A stretch of 64,000 nucleotides of DNA from Nymphalis io (GCF_905147045.1 NC_065905.1:124001-188000); one strand, 5' to 3'. Counted from the stretch's first letter, positions 19,361 to 29,585 are shown. Translations and numbers: made by a program. The notes: generated by a model from the letters alone, not told the origin.

Positions 19361-21071
19361 AAAGCAACTTTCAGAAGCTACGCTTTTGGTCCACCCAGAT
19401 CCTCAAGCAGAACTGTCCATACAGACGGACGCTTCAGATACAGCAATAGGTGCTGTGCTGCAACAGTTCAAGAACAATGAATGGCAACCCTTAGCATTCT
19501 TTTCGAGGAAGCTAAGTCCATCACAGAAAAAGTACAGCCCATATGACCGAGAGTTATTGGCAGTGTATGACGCAATTAGACATTTCAGATTTATGGTGGA
19601 AGCTCGGACATTTTGTATCATCACGGACCATAAACCACTTACGTTTGTCTTTGCTAATCACCGAGAGAACAGTTCGCCACGCCAGTTTCGCTACTTGGAC
19701 TTTATAAGCCAATTCACCACAGACTTCAGATATGTAGCTGGTAAAGAAAATATTGTTGCAGATGCCCTTTCGCGTATCGAGGCAGTTTCTATACCCTTAA
19801 ATTACCACTCCCTGGTCAAAGCACAAGAGGCGGACAGCGAGCTACAGGACCTGCTGAAAAATGGGTCTGCGCTTAGGTTGAAGAAAATACGATTAGAGTC
19901 AGAGCCAGCTCTTCTGGTATACTGCGATGTCTCTCAAAGTAATCCTCGACCATTCATCACACCTTCATATCGCAAGCAGGTATTCGATTCGCTCCACAAT
20001 TTAAGCCATCCAGGAGCCAAGCCTACGGTCAAGTTAGTTACAGAGTGCTACATTTGGCCTGGTATCCGCAAAGACTGTCGACAATGGGTAAAGGAGTGTC
20101 AACAATGTCAGCAAAGCAAAGTGACCAGACACACTCAAGCTCCGCTACAAGCCTTCGAAAGCCCTTCCGCACGTTTTCGACACATCCACTTGGATTTGAT
20201 AGGTCCTTTACCTTTATGTTTAGGTTACAGGTACTGCCTAACCATAGTGGACCGCTACACAAGGTGGCCAGAAGTCTACCCACTACAAGACATCACCGCC
20301 GAAAGCTGCATTGCTGCCCTTTCCAGTGGTTGGATATCACGGTTCGGGTGCCCCGAACACATCACCACTGACCGTGGCCGGCAGTTTGAGTCGGGCGCTT
20401 TCAAAGAACTGGTCAAGCTCATCGGTGCCAACCATCATACCACAACGGCATATCATCCGACAGCTAATGGTATGGTAGAAAGACTACACCGTCAATTAAA
20501 AGCCGCAATTGCCTGTCATTCTACTCCTAACTGGGTAGAAGTGTTACCTTGGGTATTACTAGGTATACGCAGCGCATTCAAGGATGACATTAAAGCTTCA
20601 ACGGCCGAACTTGTCTACGGGGAACCACTGCGGTTACCTGGACAGTTCTTCTCATCAGCACCCCCAACCATCGAGGACATCACCGAATTCATTGGTAGAA
20701 TCCGAACACATGTCAATAAATTAATGCCACAACCATCATCTTGGCACACAAGTTCTAATCAAACTTTTTACATACCAAAAGACCTTATGCTTACCTCGCA
20801 CGTATTTATCCGGCAGGGTCCCCATCGGAAACCCCTTCAAGCACCTTATTCAGGTCCATACAGGGTGCTGCGACGCGAGGAGAAAACCTTTGACATCGAC
20901 GTACAAGGCAAAACGCAGCGAATCAGCATAGACAGACTGAAACCAGCTTACATACTCGCTGAGGACCAGACAGACCAGAATATCAAAGTTCAGGAGAAGT
21001 CTGATTCCATCCCTGCCAGTAAAACCAGGAGTGGTAGAATGGTCAGATTCCCAAACTACTATCGCCCGTAG
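19344..21071 (+). CDS. pol: Pol, RNase H and integrase part (separated by frameshift)
   Basis: Second part of Pol in a different frame, with no start codon of its own function (first ATG-like start near 19386). RNase H is shown by the catalytic [14 protein letters not shown] (Asp at 19428-19430), [22 protein letters not shown] and VADALSRI. The integrase has an N-terminal zinc domain (HNLSHPG...CQQCQQSK), then the catalytic triad D (20193-20195), D (20370-20372) and E (20478-20480), with 35 residues between the last two. A C-terminal GPY/F-type module ([10 protein letters not shown]) follows. These would remove the RNA strand and insert the DNA. The domain order places the element in Ty3/gypsy. 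The frame is otherwise intact to TAG at 21069-21071. Confidence 0.92.
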   Translation, partial: SFELSKKQLSEATLLVHPDPQAELSIQTDASDTAIGAVLQQFKNNEWQPLAFFSRKLSPSQKKYSPYDRELLAVYDAIRHFRFMVEARTFCIITDHKPLTFVFANHRENSSPRQFRYLDFISQFTTDFRYVAGKENIVADALSRIEAVSIPLNYHSLVKAQEADSELQDLLKNGSALRLKKIRLESEPALLVYCDVSQSNPRPFITPSYRKQVFDSLHNLSHPGAKPTVKLVTECYIWPGIRKDCRQWVKECQQCQQSKVTRHTQAPLQAFESPSARFRHIHLDLIGPLPLCLGYRYCLTIVDRYTRWPEVYPLQDITAESCIAALSSGWISRFGCPEHITTDRGRQFESGAFKELVKLIGANHHTTTAYHPTANGMVERLHRQLKAAIACHSTPNWVEVLPWVLLGIRSAFKDDIKASTAELVYGEPLRLPGQFFSSAPPTIEDITEFIGRIRTHVNKLMPQPSSWHTSSNQTFYIPKDLMLTSHVFIRQGPHRKPLQAPYSGPYRVLRREEKTFDIDVQGKTQRISIDRLKPAYILAEDQTDQNIKVQEKSDSIPASKTRSGRMVRFPNYYRP

Positions 21072-21080
21072 TCACGGTCT

Positions 21081-21094
21081 CGGCAGGGGAGTAG
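21081..21094 (+). other. Polypurine tract
   Basis: CGGCAGGGGAGTAG lies immediately ahead of the 3' LTR. It is purine-rich and correctly placed to prime plus-strand synthesis, although one T interrupts it. Confidence 0.6.
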
Positions 21095-21529
21095 TGTGGC
21101 GAGTGCACAATGCGTCTAAACGCAGCACAAACATCACCTGATCAACTACGTCATGGATCAGGTGATGTTGCAGTGGTCTGATGTATGTCGTCACACGTAT
21201 GGATACGCCCCTTCGGCAATATGGTCGCATGCGCATCTATTGTCCTCGCAGCGACGTCACACGCTTGACCACACCCCCAGCAAGATGGCCGCATGCATCG
21301 CTTTTGTTTTCGCCTAGGAGGAGGTCCCAAAAGTGGCAAGCACGCGTGGTGGTCATCGTGAGAGGGGAATGCCTATATAAGCGCTGTTGTTGTTGTTTAT
21401 TTTTAATAAATTAATTATTTCAACTATTTTTACTGTGCGCTCTAATGTAAACATTGTTGACTTGTCACAATAAATAATTCTTAAAGTCTGCCGGAGTTTT
21501 TAATTGTGGTTAAGCTGCGATCCTCTTCA
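21095..21529 (+). repeat. 3' LTR
   Basis: 435 bp, 433 of which match 16597-17031. It has the same TATA box and AATAAA signals, and is followed by the ATAA duplication at 21530-21533. Confidence 0.96.
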
Positions 21530-21533
21530 ATAA

Positions 21534-22356
21534 ATACCCTTCCGATTAAAATAAGAGCTGTCAAAAATTTTTAAACAGATATCACGAATTGTCCTCTTAT
21601 ATTTACAAATATAATGAAATGGTTAAACGTTATAATGTTATTATATGTAAGTTGATTAGTTATTAGTTTGTTTGTTTGATTAAGTATTTAGTATTTTCGA
21701 GAAATACGCACAGCTAATTTGTACGACTTATTGGCCAATAGGGGTAAATGACATAAGTTTTATCTAAAGTAGATAGTATTTTTTTTTTTACTTCGTTAAT
21801 CGTTTCACACAACAGATAAATGGTGAAATGAATAAAATTAGCTTAAGTTTTATCGGGTATTTCATCGTAATGACGGGAAATAAACAAGGTGATGATCACA
21901 AATATACAAAATAAATAGTTCACAGTAAATGCAGGTTATGGAGATTACTTCGCAATATTTAAGTTTCCTTTAACCTAAAGAGGAAAATGTGTAGATCAGA
22001 GAATCTTTTTTGTTCATACGTCGGAATATTGGGCGACCTAAGTTACGTAATTAAGTGAAAATACATATAAGAAGGTGATATGAATTGATTAAATAAGTTT
22101 ATAAGAGGGCTTAGAAGATGATATGGTGGAAAAACTGCAAGGTTATCGATTATCTTAGTACAAATATACACTGCAAGGGAGTCAATGTCATCCATAAAAA
22201 ATAGTATTTTCAGAGGACAAGAAAGGAAGGCAATGAAAATGGAATGGATTGCGTGCGGAATGTTCTTGAGTAAGTACGAAGTAAGTGAGAAGATCTCCTA
22301 TCTTAAAGAGATGAATGGAATGGAATATTATATTTCATTAATATATCTTTTGATGG
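21534..22356. other. AT-rich DNA without recognised gene
   Basis: The target flank of the LTR element. No recognisable signal. Confidence 0.5.
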
Positions 22357-22379
22357 AATAATAATAATAATAATAATAA
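22357..22379 (+). repeat. TAA microsatellite, target of the first Dong-type LINE
   Basis: Seven to eight TAA units abut the element's first bases, CCCCACC. Dong of Bombyx mori was described inserted in TAA repeats, so this is the expected site. Confidence 0.85.
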
Positions 22380-22890
22380 CCCCACCGACGTATCTTTACG
22401 TTGCCGACGTGGTGGGGCTTGTGCGCTTCAGTGATTCTTAGGGCTATGCCAATAGAGCTACTCATGCTGGATTGGCCTAAGATGAGAAGACAGACCAAGA
22501 GAGATACAACCCAAGCCAAGGTGGAACAACGTACGCCAAGGGGTCCATGACTAAGGGGGTGCTTAGTATGGTGTCGTTAGTATGTGAACTTTAGAGACAA
22601 GGGGACCTCTAATTTAATTTACCCTTATCACAGTGAATGTAGGGCTCTGCTGTGATTGACTTTTATGTCCCTAGCTACTCGTGGGAATAATATGATAACT
22701 AGGTCTAAAACTAAAAAATATATACAGGCGAACAGGTGCCATCGTTAGAAGAAGAGTCCACGCAGACTTCTAATTCATCCTCCAAATCTTTATTTCCATC
22801 AATACCCTCTTCATCACCAATTTTGTTTGCATCTTCATCAAATTCATCATCAACCGCTGGCATATGTTGCACAGGAGACAAATTTAACCT

Positions 22891-23295
22891 GTGCCCACCA
22901 CCAGTGGCGTAAAAAAACGTAAAAAATGGAGTATGGAAATGAATAAGTACATCCTACGTACCTACCTATATCTTACAAATTTAGAATCGGACACAAATTC
23001 ATATCTTTCTTCATTACATATAAAATTTATAGATAAATATCCACATATGGAAGTAAGCAGACAGAGAATTGGTGACCAACGTAGAGCTATTATACAAAAG
23101 AAATTATTATCGCAAGAAACCATTGATCAGATTTACGATGAAGTTAGATCAGAATTGCAAGTAATCCAAACTCAGATACAACAATACGCTGCAAATCTTA
23201 AAACATCCTTTAACACACTAACAGGAAAACGTATGAAATGGACAAATGAATGCAATGAAGCAATTATTAGGATTTATTTCAGAATAACACAATAA
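22891..23295 (+). pseudogene. Dong copy 1 ORF, N-terminal modules
   Basis: Start of the Dong-type ORF after a Ser-rich leader that lies in another frame (about 22740-22890). The module KKWSMEMNKYILRTYLYLT ... EVSRQRIGDQRRAII spans about 75 residues. A second copy of the same pattern begins with MKWTNECNEAIIRIYFRIT near 23232, is cut by a stop at 23293-23295, and continues in another frame to DQRRAII near 23465-23485. Copy 2 of the element has the same pair. The repeated Trp and helix-rich, basic character suggest a DNA-binding fold of the Myb/SANT kind that would recognise the target, but that is inference. GTG is only the nominal start. Confidence 0.7.
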
Positions 23296-23383
23296 CAAAA
23301 ACAAGACTAAAAAGACCGCTCATAGAAAACGTTTGTATGAAGAGTTTAAAAACTTATACCCAGAGTTTACACACATTACAGAG

Positions 23384-23460
23384 ATTATATATATATATAT
23401 ATTTTATATAAATACATAATATATATATATTATGTTATTATATATTATATATTATTGATT
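23384..23460 (+). repeat. AT-repeat expansion inside the Dong copy 1 ORF
   Basis: About 75 bp of nearly pure A/T dinucleotide sequence sits between codons for HITE and for ADQRRAII of the second module, where only about three residues (QRI or similar) are expected. It adds stops and shifts the frame. Confidence 0.7.
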
Positions 23461-23671
23461 AGCGGATCAACGAAGGGCAATAATAAATAATAAGTATATT
23501 AAACAAGATAAATTAACACTGATTAAACAACAAGTAGCAAATGAATTACATTATACACACACAGTAACGGAAGATACAGATAATGAACATTTACAAACAA
23601 CAGAACAAAGTAATATTACACACTATGATGCATTCAAATCTAATTCAGAAACAAACTCACAAGCTAGGAAA

Positions 23672-24166
23672 ATGCAAAACACTATAGTTACATGCACTGA
23701 TTCCGTTACATCAACCCCTATCGATGAACAAAACATAGAGAGTATCACCCACGATCATGATATGGTGCACTTCAACAACACGCAATCAATGCTAAATACT
23801 ACCTTAGAAGTAAACACTGAAATAGAGAACACATTCGTTTATGCTCTAGAACATTTTCGTGATACTGAACCAACTAGCAGACCATACATTCCTAAACAAA
23901 GGACTTCTAAAAAGTTTTCATTAATAATGAAATACATAGATACGATGATACTGACAAAATTTGTAAACACTGATACTGATTTTATCACTCTACAGACAAT
24001 AATTTACTGTGCCGCATGGACAGCAGCTAAATGTAATGGGGCAAGAATGACATTCGCAACACAAAACAATCATCAAAACAAATCATATAGAAAACCTAGC
24101 TGGCAAAGAAGATTAGAAAATATAGGTACTGTGTACACGTACTGCCACGACGTGTACTGCCCGTAA
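23672..24166 (+). pseudogene. Dong copy 1 ORF, middle part
   Basis: Encodes the linker ahead of the RT. The block RPYIPKQRTSKKF followed by IIYCAAWTAAKCNGARM and KPSWQRRLENI aligns with RPYIPKQKTTRKF ... LIYSAAYTAAVCNGTMF ... KPTWQRRIEKR in copy 2 (27712-28641). After WQRRLENI the frame runs into 13 unrelated residues and a stop. About 90 residues that copy 2 has here are deleted, and the ORF resumes at 24178 with FDNNEIIFYRNL. The junction contains a repeated GTACTGCC (24139-24146 and 24154-24161), resembling filler DNA at a repair join. Function of this linker is unknown. Confidence 0.72.
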
Positions 24167-24177
24167 AATAGAAAACA

Positions 24178-25166
24178 AAACATTTGATAACAATGAAATA
24201 ATCTTCTATAGAAATTTAATATCTAATTGCAAAGATAATGAGCAAAATCTAGAAATACTTCCTCCTGAAATATTTCGACAATTCTGGGCTAAGACATGGG
24301 AAAACCCCATAGAACATAATGAACATGCACACTGGGTTAACGAAACAACTACACATATTCCAGAGATGGAGTTCACATTCATACCAATAAAAATATTTAT
24401 AGATGTCATCAAACGAATACACAATTGGAAATCCCCAGGCTCAGACAATATTCACAACTATTGGTACAAGAAATTTAGTAGCATACACTCATACATACAT
24501 AAGTACTTAAATGCATTCATTCAGTCACCACATTTACTAGCGAAATATATAACACATGGAATCACATACTTAGTACCTAAAGATAAACATGATAACACAA
24601 ATCCAGATAAATACCGACCAATAACTTGCTTACAAACTATATATAAAATTTTATCAGCTTGCATAAGTGAAGAAATATACAAACATATAACTAAACATAA
24701 TATATTAGCCGAACAGCAAAAGGGGTGTAGAAAAAATAGCCAAGGTTGTAAGGAGCAGCTTACTTTTGATGCAATCATTTTAAGTAGTGCGGTAAAATCA
24801 AAAACAGATATCCATACTATGTTTATTGATTATCAAAAAGCCTTTGATTCAGTCCCGCATAGCTGGTTATTGTATGTCTTAAAATTGTATAAAATAAACC
24901 CAACCCTCATATCATTTCTTCAAAATTCGATGCAAAACTGGCAAACTGTATTAAAAATAAAACAATCGTCCATGAAATTTCTAACTACTGAACCAATCCG
25001 TATCCAAGGAGGAATTTTTCAAGGAGACGCTCTGAGCCCCCTCTGGTTTTGCTTGGCCTTAAATCCTCTTTCACTCTTGTTATATAAAACCAATACAGGA
25101 TTCACACTTTACGGTAATAATACCCAATATAACAAGAACTGCTTACAAAATTCTCGCACCGATTAA
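24178..25166 (+). pseudogene. Dong copy 1 reverse transcriptase, YxDD box deleted
   Basis: RT domain of the R4/Dong-type protein, which would copy element RNA at the nicked target. Visible in order: HNWKSPGSDNIHNYWYKKF (RT entry), the YLVPKDKHD segment, YRPITCLQTIYKIL, AEQQKGCRKNSQGCKEQL, the catalytic-Asp motif FIDYQKAFDSVPHSW, and GGIFQGDALSPLWFCLALNP. The following YMDD box, present in copy 2 at 29232-29243, is absent: after FTLYGNNTQYN the sequence jumps to the later thumb region (from about 25135). The thumb continues in shifted frames through QWSKSDIKKLQRTI and LPRKEGGRGLIDIHNF to about 25420. The copy cannot polymerise. Confidence 0.88.
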
Positions 25167-25424
25167 ATCTCGTATTAAAGACATACCTTAACTCTAAAAA
25201 CACAATAAAAGCTATTAACACATTTGCTATACCCTTACTTACGTACTATTTCGGAATAATACAATGGTCAAAAAGTGACATAAAAAAATTGCAGCGAACT
25301 ATAAGCACTCACTTCACTAAATATAGGAAACATCATCCAAAATCTTGTATTCAAAGGCTCACACTACCACGCAAAGAAGGAGGAAGGGGATTAATAGACA
25401 TACACAATTTTACACAATAAGCAG

Positions 25425-26390
25425 ATACTCTCACTCAGAGCATACTTCCATGATAAATCCGAACACTCACCTCTACATAGACACGCAACAGAAATAGACA
25501 AAAAGCTTACACCATTAAACCTACATGACAAAAACACACAAGTAAATGAACATATCATCAGTACACAACAAAAAATGTTGGCATGGGCTGAAAAAACACT
25601 GCATGGGAGGCACCGAGCCTATTTGAACCAACCTCACGTCGACAAAGAGAAGTCGAACGAATGGCTCAAGCGAGGTGAACTGTTTCCTGAGACCGAAGGC
25701 TTTATGCTCGCCATTCAAGACCAAATAATAGCAACTCGTAACTATAGGAAGTACATAATGAAGGATCATGATCAACTTACTGACTTATGTAGACACTGTA
25801 ACGCAGCCTCTGAAACTATTCAACACATAACGGGGGCTTGCAAATCTCTCGCACTGACCGATTATAAGCATCGCCATGATCAAGTGGCTGCAATCATACA
25901 CCAACGTCTAGCATACAAATATAAACTTATAACAGAAATGAATCCGTATTAGAAATATAAACCGGAAAGTGTATTAGACAATAGAAACCACAAAATCTAC
26001 TGGGATAGAACAATAATAATTGACAAAACTATCTGTTATAATAGACCAGATATTACCGTTCATGATAAAATCAATAGAATCGTTTATCTTATCGATATAG
26101 CCGTTCCTAATTCACATAACATACAAACCACAATATCTGAAAAGTTAAATAAATATCAAGATCTCGCCATAGAAATTAAAACGCAATGGAAAGCACAAAA
26201 AGTACACATAGTCCCAATAGTCCTATCATCCACAGGTATCGTGCCAAAATCCTTGATACAAAGTCTGAACACCTTACAAATGCCAACATATGTCCTCCAT
26301 ATAATTCAAAAAGCCGTAATCCTTAACACCTGCCGTATCACCCGAAAGTTTATATCATCATCCACTTTATCATCAACGTTTTTAATTTAA
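25425..26390 (+). pseudogene. Dong copy 1 C-terminal zinc knuckle and restriction-like endonuclease
   Basis: C-terminal third of the ORF, readable in one frame from 25425 to TAA at 26388-26390 with a single in-frame stop at 25950-25952. It has a CX2CX8HX4C knuckle (Cys at 25788 and 25797, His at 25824, Cys at 25839), as in R2/R4-type LINEs. A PD-(D/E)XK-type nuclease core follows: NRPDITVHDK with Asp at 26049-26051, then VYLIDIAVP with Asp at 26094-26096, and a Lys-containing helix after it. This enzyme would nick the target to start target-primed reverse transcription. The key residues are kept, but the RT partner is broken, so activity in place is unlikely. Confidence 0.85.
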
Positions 26391-26468
26391 GCAACACTCC
26401 TTAACGCTTGGCGCCCGCGTTTTAGGTTTAAACCCTTCGAAAGAAAAGAAACTTTAAAAGTTAAATAC

Positions 26469-26492
26469 AAATAATAATAATAATAATATTAA
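26469..26492 (+). repeat. TAA microsatellite between the two Dong-type LINEs
   Basis: TAA units end copy 1 and lead directly into the first C run of copy 2. The tract can be both the 3' tail of the first insertion and the target of the second. Confidence 0.85.
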
Positions 26493-26647
26493 CCCCCCGG
26501 GGATCACCTTGCCGTGGTGGGGGGACTTACGGGTAGCTGGTACTGGTTCTTGTGGTCCTATCATCTTGACCAATACACATTTTAACACAGCCATATACAT
26601 CTTGGCAAACACCTACCCAAACTAACGATCCCAAACCCAACCCAATC

Positions 26648-27244
26648 TTGTCATTGGAGATTAACGTGGAACGCAATAATAAAAGATATAGTTTACGGTC
26701 GCTGCCCGGGGGTCGCCGGGGCGCATCTGGAGTCGACGCTGGATGTCACAGCATGCGATCCGTTGGCGATGGGGGACTGAACAGGCGGGTTCCCCTCGAA
26801 GAATATGTTACAGCCGACCAATCACCCTCACCTTCATCTACTTCTCTTTCAAATAATTCACTTTCTTCAAACTTTCCATCACCCTCTTCAACTGCAACTT
26901 TTCTCGAGTCACCCAGCTCTTCACCACCATCACGATATTTATCCCATATTTCAATGCCAACAGCTGTTGCGCAGGAGGCATGTGTCATCAATGCTGCGCC
27001 CAGTGCTGGTACTTCTCGTGTGCGAAATAAATGGTCTCAGGATATGAACCGCTTTATATGGCAGACATATTTACTAATTACTAAATGCGAAACAACACAA
27101 ATGAATAATTATTTACAACTCGATTATTGCTCGAGCAGTTTAATCAGAAATTCCCCAATATGCAAGTATCGCGACAACGTGAAGGAGATCAACGACGTGC
27201 GCAATTCTCAGGCGCAAATTACTACCACAGAACGTTTTAGATGA
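26648..27244 (+). pseudogene. Dong copy 2 ORF, N-terminal part
   Basis: Encodes a Ser/Pro-rich low-complexity leader (roughly residues 55-100), then the first N-terminal module NKWSQDMNRFIWQTYLLITK. The module breaks by frameshift near 27120-27130 and continues in another frame as FNQKFPNMQVSRQREGDQRR. It matches the first module of copy 1. The TTG nominal start is uncertain. Confidence 0.7.
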
Positions 27245-27365
27245 GATAAGAAATGAAGTGGCAGATATAATACAGACAGAGGGAGAAATAGTAGATTTTC
27301 CACTCAGACAATCTTCCCAGTCCGAACACCTAACCTCACAGATAAACTCAAACAATAATAAACGA

Positions 27366-27586
27366 ATGAAATGGTCCAATGTAATCAATGAAGATATAGT
27401 CCGATGTTATTTGAATCAACAAACCTAGAAACAAATAAAACAGCTTATCGGAAAAAGTTATTTGAGCTCGTTGTAGACAAACATCCACACCTTTCACATC
27501 TTTCAGAACAAAGAATTACAGATCAGCGAAGAGTTATATTTTTTAATAATTTGGTAAATAAGGATAAGATAGAAAAATTAAAATAG
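27366..27586 (+). pseudogene. Dong copy 2 ORF, second N-terminal module
   Basis: Second tandem module, in shifted frames: MKWSNVINEDIVRCYL near 27366, then LETNKTAYRKKLFELVVDKH and LSEQRITDQRRVIF to about 27555. The pattern KW..N..I..Y, a Glu-rich turn, and QR..DQRR.I repeats that of the first module. The frame closes at 27584-27586. Confidence 0.68.
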
Positions 27587-27711
27587 AAATAAACAAAAAA
27601 CTACAAAATGCAATAAATCAATCTGAACACAACATTCCCGTAGAATCAAATATAGCTTCAACAGACTCAAATCACAGCCAGCCCGAAACCACTTTAGGTA
27701 ACGTTATATCT

Positions 27712-28641
27712 TTGACTGAAAATGAAAATGATATTATTTTGTTAGAAAATAGTAAATTAACACCCAGCTTTATCGAAATAGAGTTTAATAACGCAATAAA
27801 TAGATTTAAAAATATGCAGCCAGAAGAAAGACCATATATTCCAAAACAAAAAACAACTCGTAAATTTGCTAATATTACACGAACATTGAATAATGAAATC
27901 CTCCTGAAACATTTAAATAACAACGTAGATTTTAAATATTTACATGCACTAATTTACTCAGCAGCTTATACAGCAGCTGTCTGTAATGGCACAATGTTTA
28001 GAGTAAGCAATGATACAGTACAAAATAAATACCTTAAAAAACCGACATGGCAGAGAAGAATTGAAAAAAGAATTGAAAAGTATAGACTAGAAATCGGAAG
28101 ATTAACCCAATATATTGCAGGTAATAGAAACCAGAGAGTAATCAAAACCGTAGACGATATTAAAGTAAAGTATAAAACCCACAGTCAATACGAGGAACCA
28201 AATATTGAATTAGAACATTTTCTGGACACATTAAAACAAAAATTAAATGCCGCATCTAAAAGGCTTAAACGATACTTAACATCTACACATAGAAAACGAC
28301 AAAATTTGACATTTACAAATAATGAAAGAACATTTTACAGAAATTTAGGAACACATAATCATAACACTTTAACTCAAAATACTGAATACACCACACCACA
28401 AAAACTTCACGAATTTTGGGCGGGTATTTGGTCAAATCCAGTCCAACATAATGCAAAAGCCAACTGGCTTCAGAACATTGGAGATAATACGCATATAGAG
28501 CAAATGAATTTTAAAGACATACCAATAGAAACGTTCACTCAGATTATTTTTGGCTTAAGAAACTCACTTGCGTCCATCCATACATTCATAATCACATATG
28601 TCAATTCATCAAATCACCAGAAACTATACCAAAGTTTTTAA
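27712..28641 (+). pseudogene. Dong copy 2 ORF, linker to start of RT
   Basis: A 309-residue open piece: RPYIPKQKTTRKF, the LIYSAAYTAAVCNG segment, KPTWQRRIEKRIEKYR, then a long charged, probably helical stretch (residues about 120-200) deleted in copy 1, then RTFYRNLGTHN and ELHFW-type FWAGIWSNPVQHNAKANW. RT homology starts near IFGLRN, but about 15 residues (copy 1 NWKSPGSDNIHNYWYKKF region) are missing, and the frame is lost near 28570. It then runs as unrelated residues to the stop. Confidence 0.72.
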
Positions 28642-29365
28642 CAACTGGAATTACCTACATGCTCCCTAAAGAATCAGATCTTAAAAATCCTGCAAATTAT
28701 AGACCAATCACATGTTTACAAACAATATATAAAATAATGACACGATGTATTAGCGAAATCATTTATCAGCACTTAGAAGCATATAACATTTTAGCAGAAC
28801 AATAAAAAGGTTGTAGGAAAAATAGTCAAGGATGTAAAGAACAATTGGTTATAGACATAATCGTAATGAAACAGGCACTGACCAGCAAACGAAATATCTA
28901 CACAATGTATGTCGATTATAAGAAGGCATTTGATTCGGTACCTCACAGTTGGCTTCTACATGTACTTCAACTTTATAAGATTGACCCGGTACTTATAAAT
29001 TTTTTTAGTTGTATAATGCCTCAGTGGCAAACCACATTTAAAGTTTATCAGAATAACGCATCAATTACTACTGACCCGATTAAAATACAAAGAGGAATAT
29101 TTCAAGGAGATGCACTTAGTCCGTTATGGTTTTGTATGGCACTCAACCCCCTTTCCAATTTACTTAATAATACTAATGCTGGTTTCAAACTAAAACATAA
29201 TGGCACACACTGTCTAATTTCCCATTTAATGTACATGGACGATATAAAGATCTATGGAACTACTAAAGCCGAACTTATAAAACTAACAGACGTCACACAA
29301 TCTTTTTCTACGGACATACAAATGCACTTTGGGGTTGATAAATGTAAAATGCATTCAATAAATAG
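28642..29365 (+). pseudogene. Dong copy 2 reverse transcriptase core
   Basis: RT core continuing from about 28575 in another frame: PKFLTTGITYMLPKES, then YRPITCLQTIYKIM, AEQ followed by an in-frame stop at 28803-28805 (copy 1 has Gln), then KGCRKNSQGCKEQL. From 28845 it is open through YVDYKKAFDSVPHSW, the GIFQGDALSPLWFC motif, and the catalytic YMDD (29232-29243). It reaches DKCKMHSINRG, where RTE sequence begins at about 29366. Residues after that in the same frame are RTE 5' sequence, not Dong. The catalytic Asp residues remain, but the stop, frameshift and missing 3' half disable it. Confidence 0.86.
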
Positions 29366-29585
29366 GGGGAAAACCAACCTCCAGCCAACCTCACCTGCAC
29401 GTGGTGCATCCTGCCGATTAACAAACGAGACTCTGGTGACCGAGTAATGGCGGTATAACCATTCCATTAAGGCGTAGCTAAATACTGCAGATCGGTGACG
29501 GGCAGCAGCGTCATCTGTACGACGAGCTACGCTCTGCGATCACCAACCCACCTGCCCAGCGTGGTGATTACGGGCAAAACCTTTT

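Larger units (their letters stand above)
16597..21529 (+). mobile_element. CsRn1-type Ty3/gypsy LTR retrotransposon
   Basis: A nearly complete LTR element of 4933 bp: LTR, tRNA-Trp primer site, gag, -1 frameshift site, pol in the order protease-RT-RNase H-integrase, purine tract, LTR. The integrase-last order marks Ty3/gypsy. Two published marks of the CsRn1 clade (which includes Bombyx Kabuki) are present: a tRNA-Trp primer site, and a CHCC rather than CCHC knuckle in Gag. There is no env-like frame; only 23 bp separate the pol stop from the 3' LTR. LTRs differ at 2 of 435 sites, so insertion is recent. One frameshift in pol makes this copy probably non-autonomous. Confidence 0.93.
22380..26468 (+). 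mobile_element. R4/Dong-type LINE, copy 1 (decayed)
   Basis: About 4.1 kb between two TAA tracts. Order: a 5' end with a C-rich/G-rich hairpin (CCCCACC 22380-22386 with GGTGGGG 22411-22417); a 5' UTR; Ser-rich sequence; two tandem N-terminal modules; RT; a CCHC knuckle; a PD-(D/E)XK endonuclease. A single ORF with endonuclease at the C-terminus fits the R2/R4 group, and TAA targeting fits Dong. Frameshifts, stops and at least two internal deletions, one removing the RT YxDD box, make it dead. Confidence 0.88.
26493..29365 (+). mobile_element. R4/Dong-type LINE, copy 2 (decayed, 3' end missing)
   Basis: Starts directly after the TAA tract with a C6 run (26493-26498) able to pair with G6 (26519-26524), as at the start of copy 1. 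Same ORF order as copy 1 up to just past the RT YMDD box, where an RTE element begins. The thumb, knuckle and endonuclease were not found on the far side of the RTE. Proteins differ clearly from copy 1 (about two thirds identity over the RT by eye), so this is another subfamily and not a duplication. Confidence 0.85.

Noticed and set aside
21072..21094. Search for an env gene in the LTR element.
   Set aside because: Only 23 bp separate the pol stop and the 3' LTR, so there is no envelope frame and no reason to call it an errantivirus.
22357..22379. Microsatellite as CRISPR-like or other array.
   Set aside because: A plain TAA repeat and a eukaryotic LINE target. No spacer-repeat structure exists anywhere in the window.
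29366..29450. Treating the last residues of the frame 28845-29447 as part of the Dong protein.
   Set aside because: After DKCKMHSINRG the sequence is the 5' UTR of the RTE element; the frame only reads through by chance.
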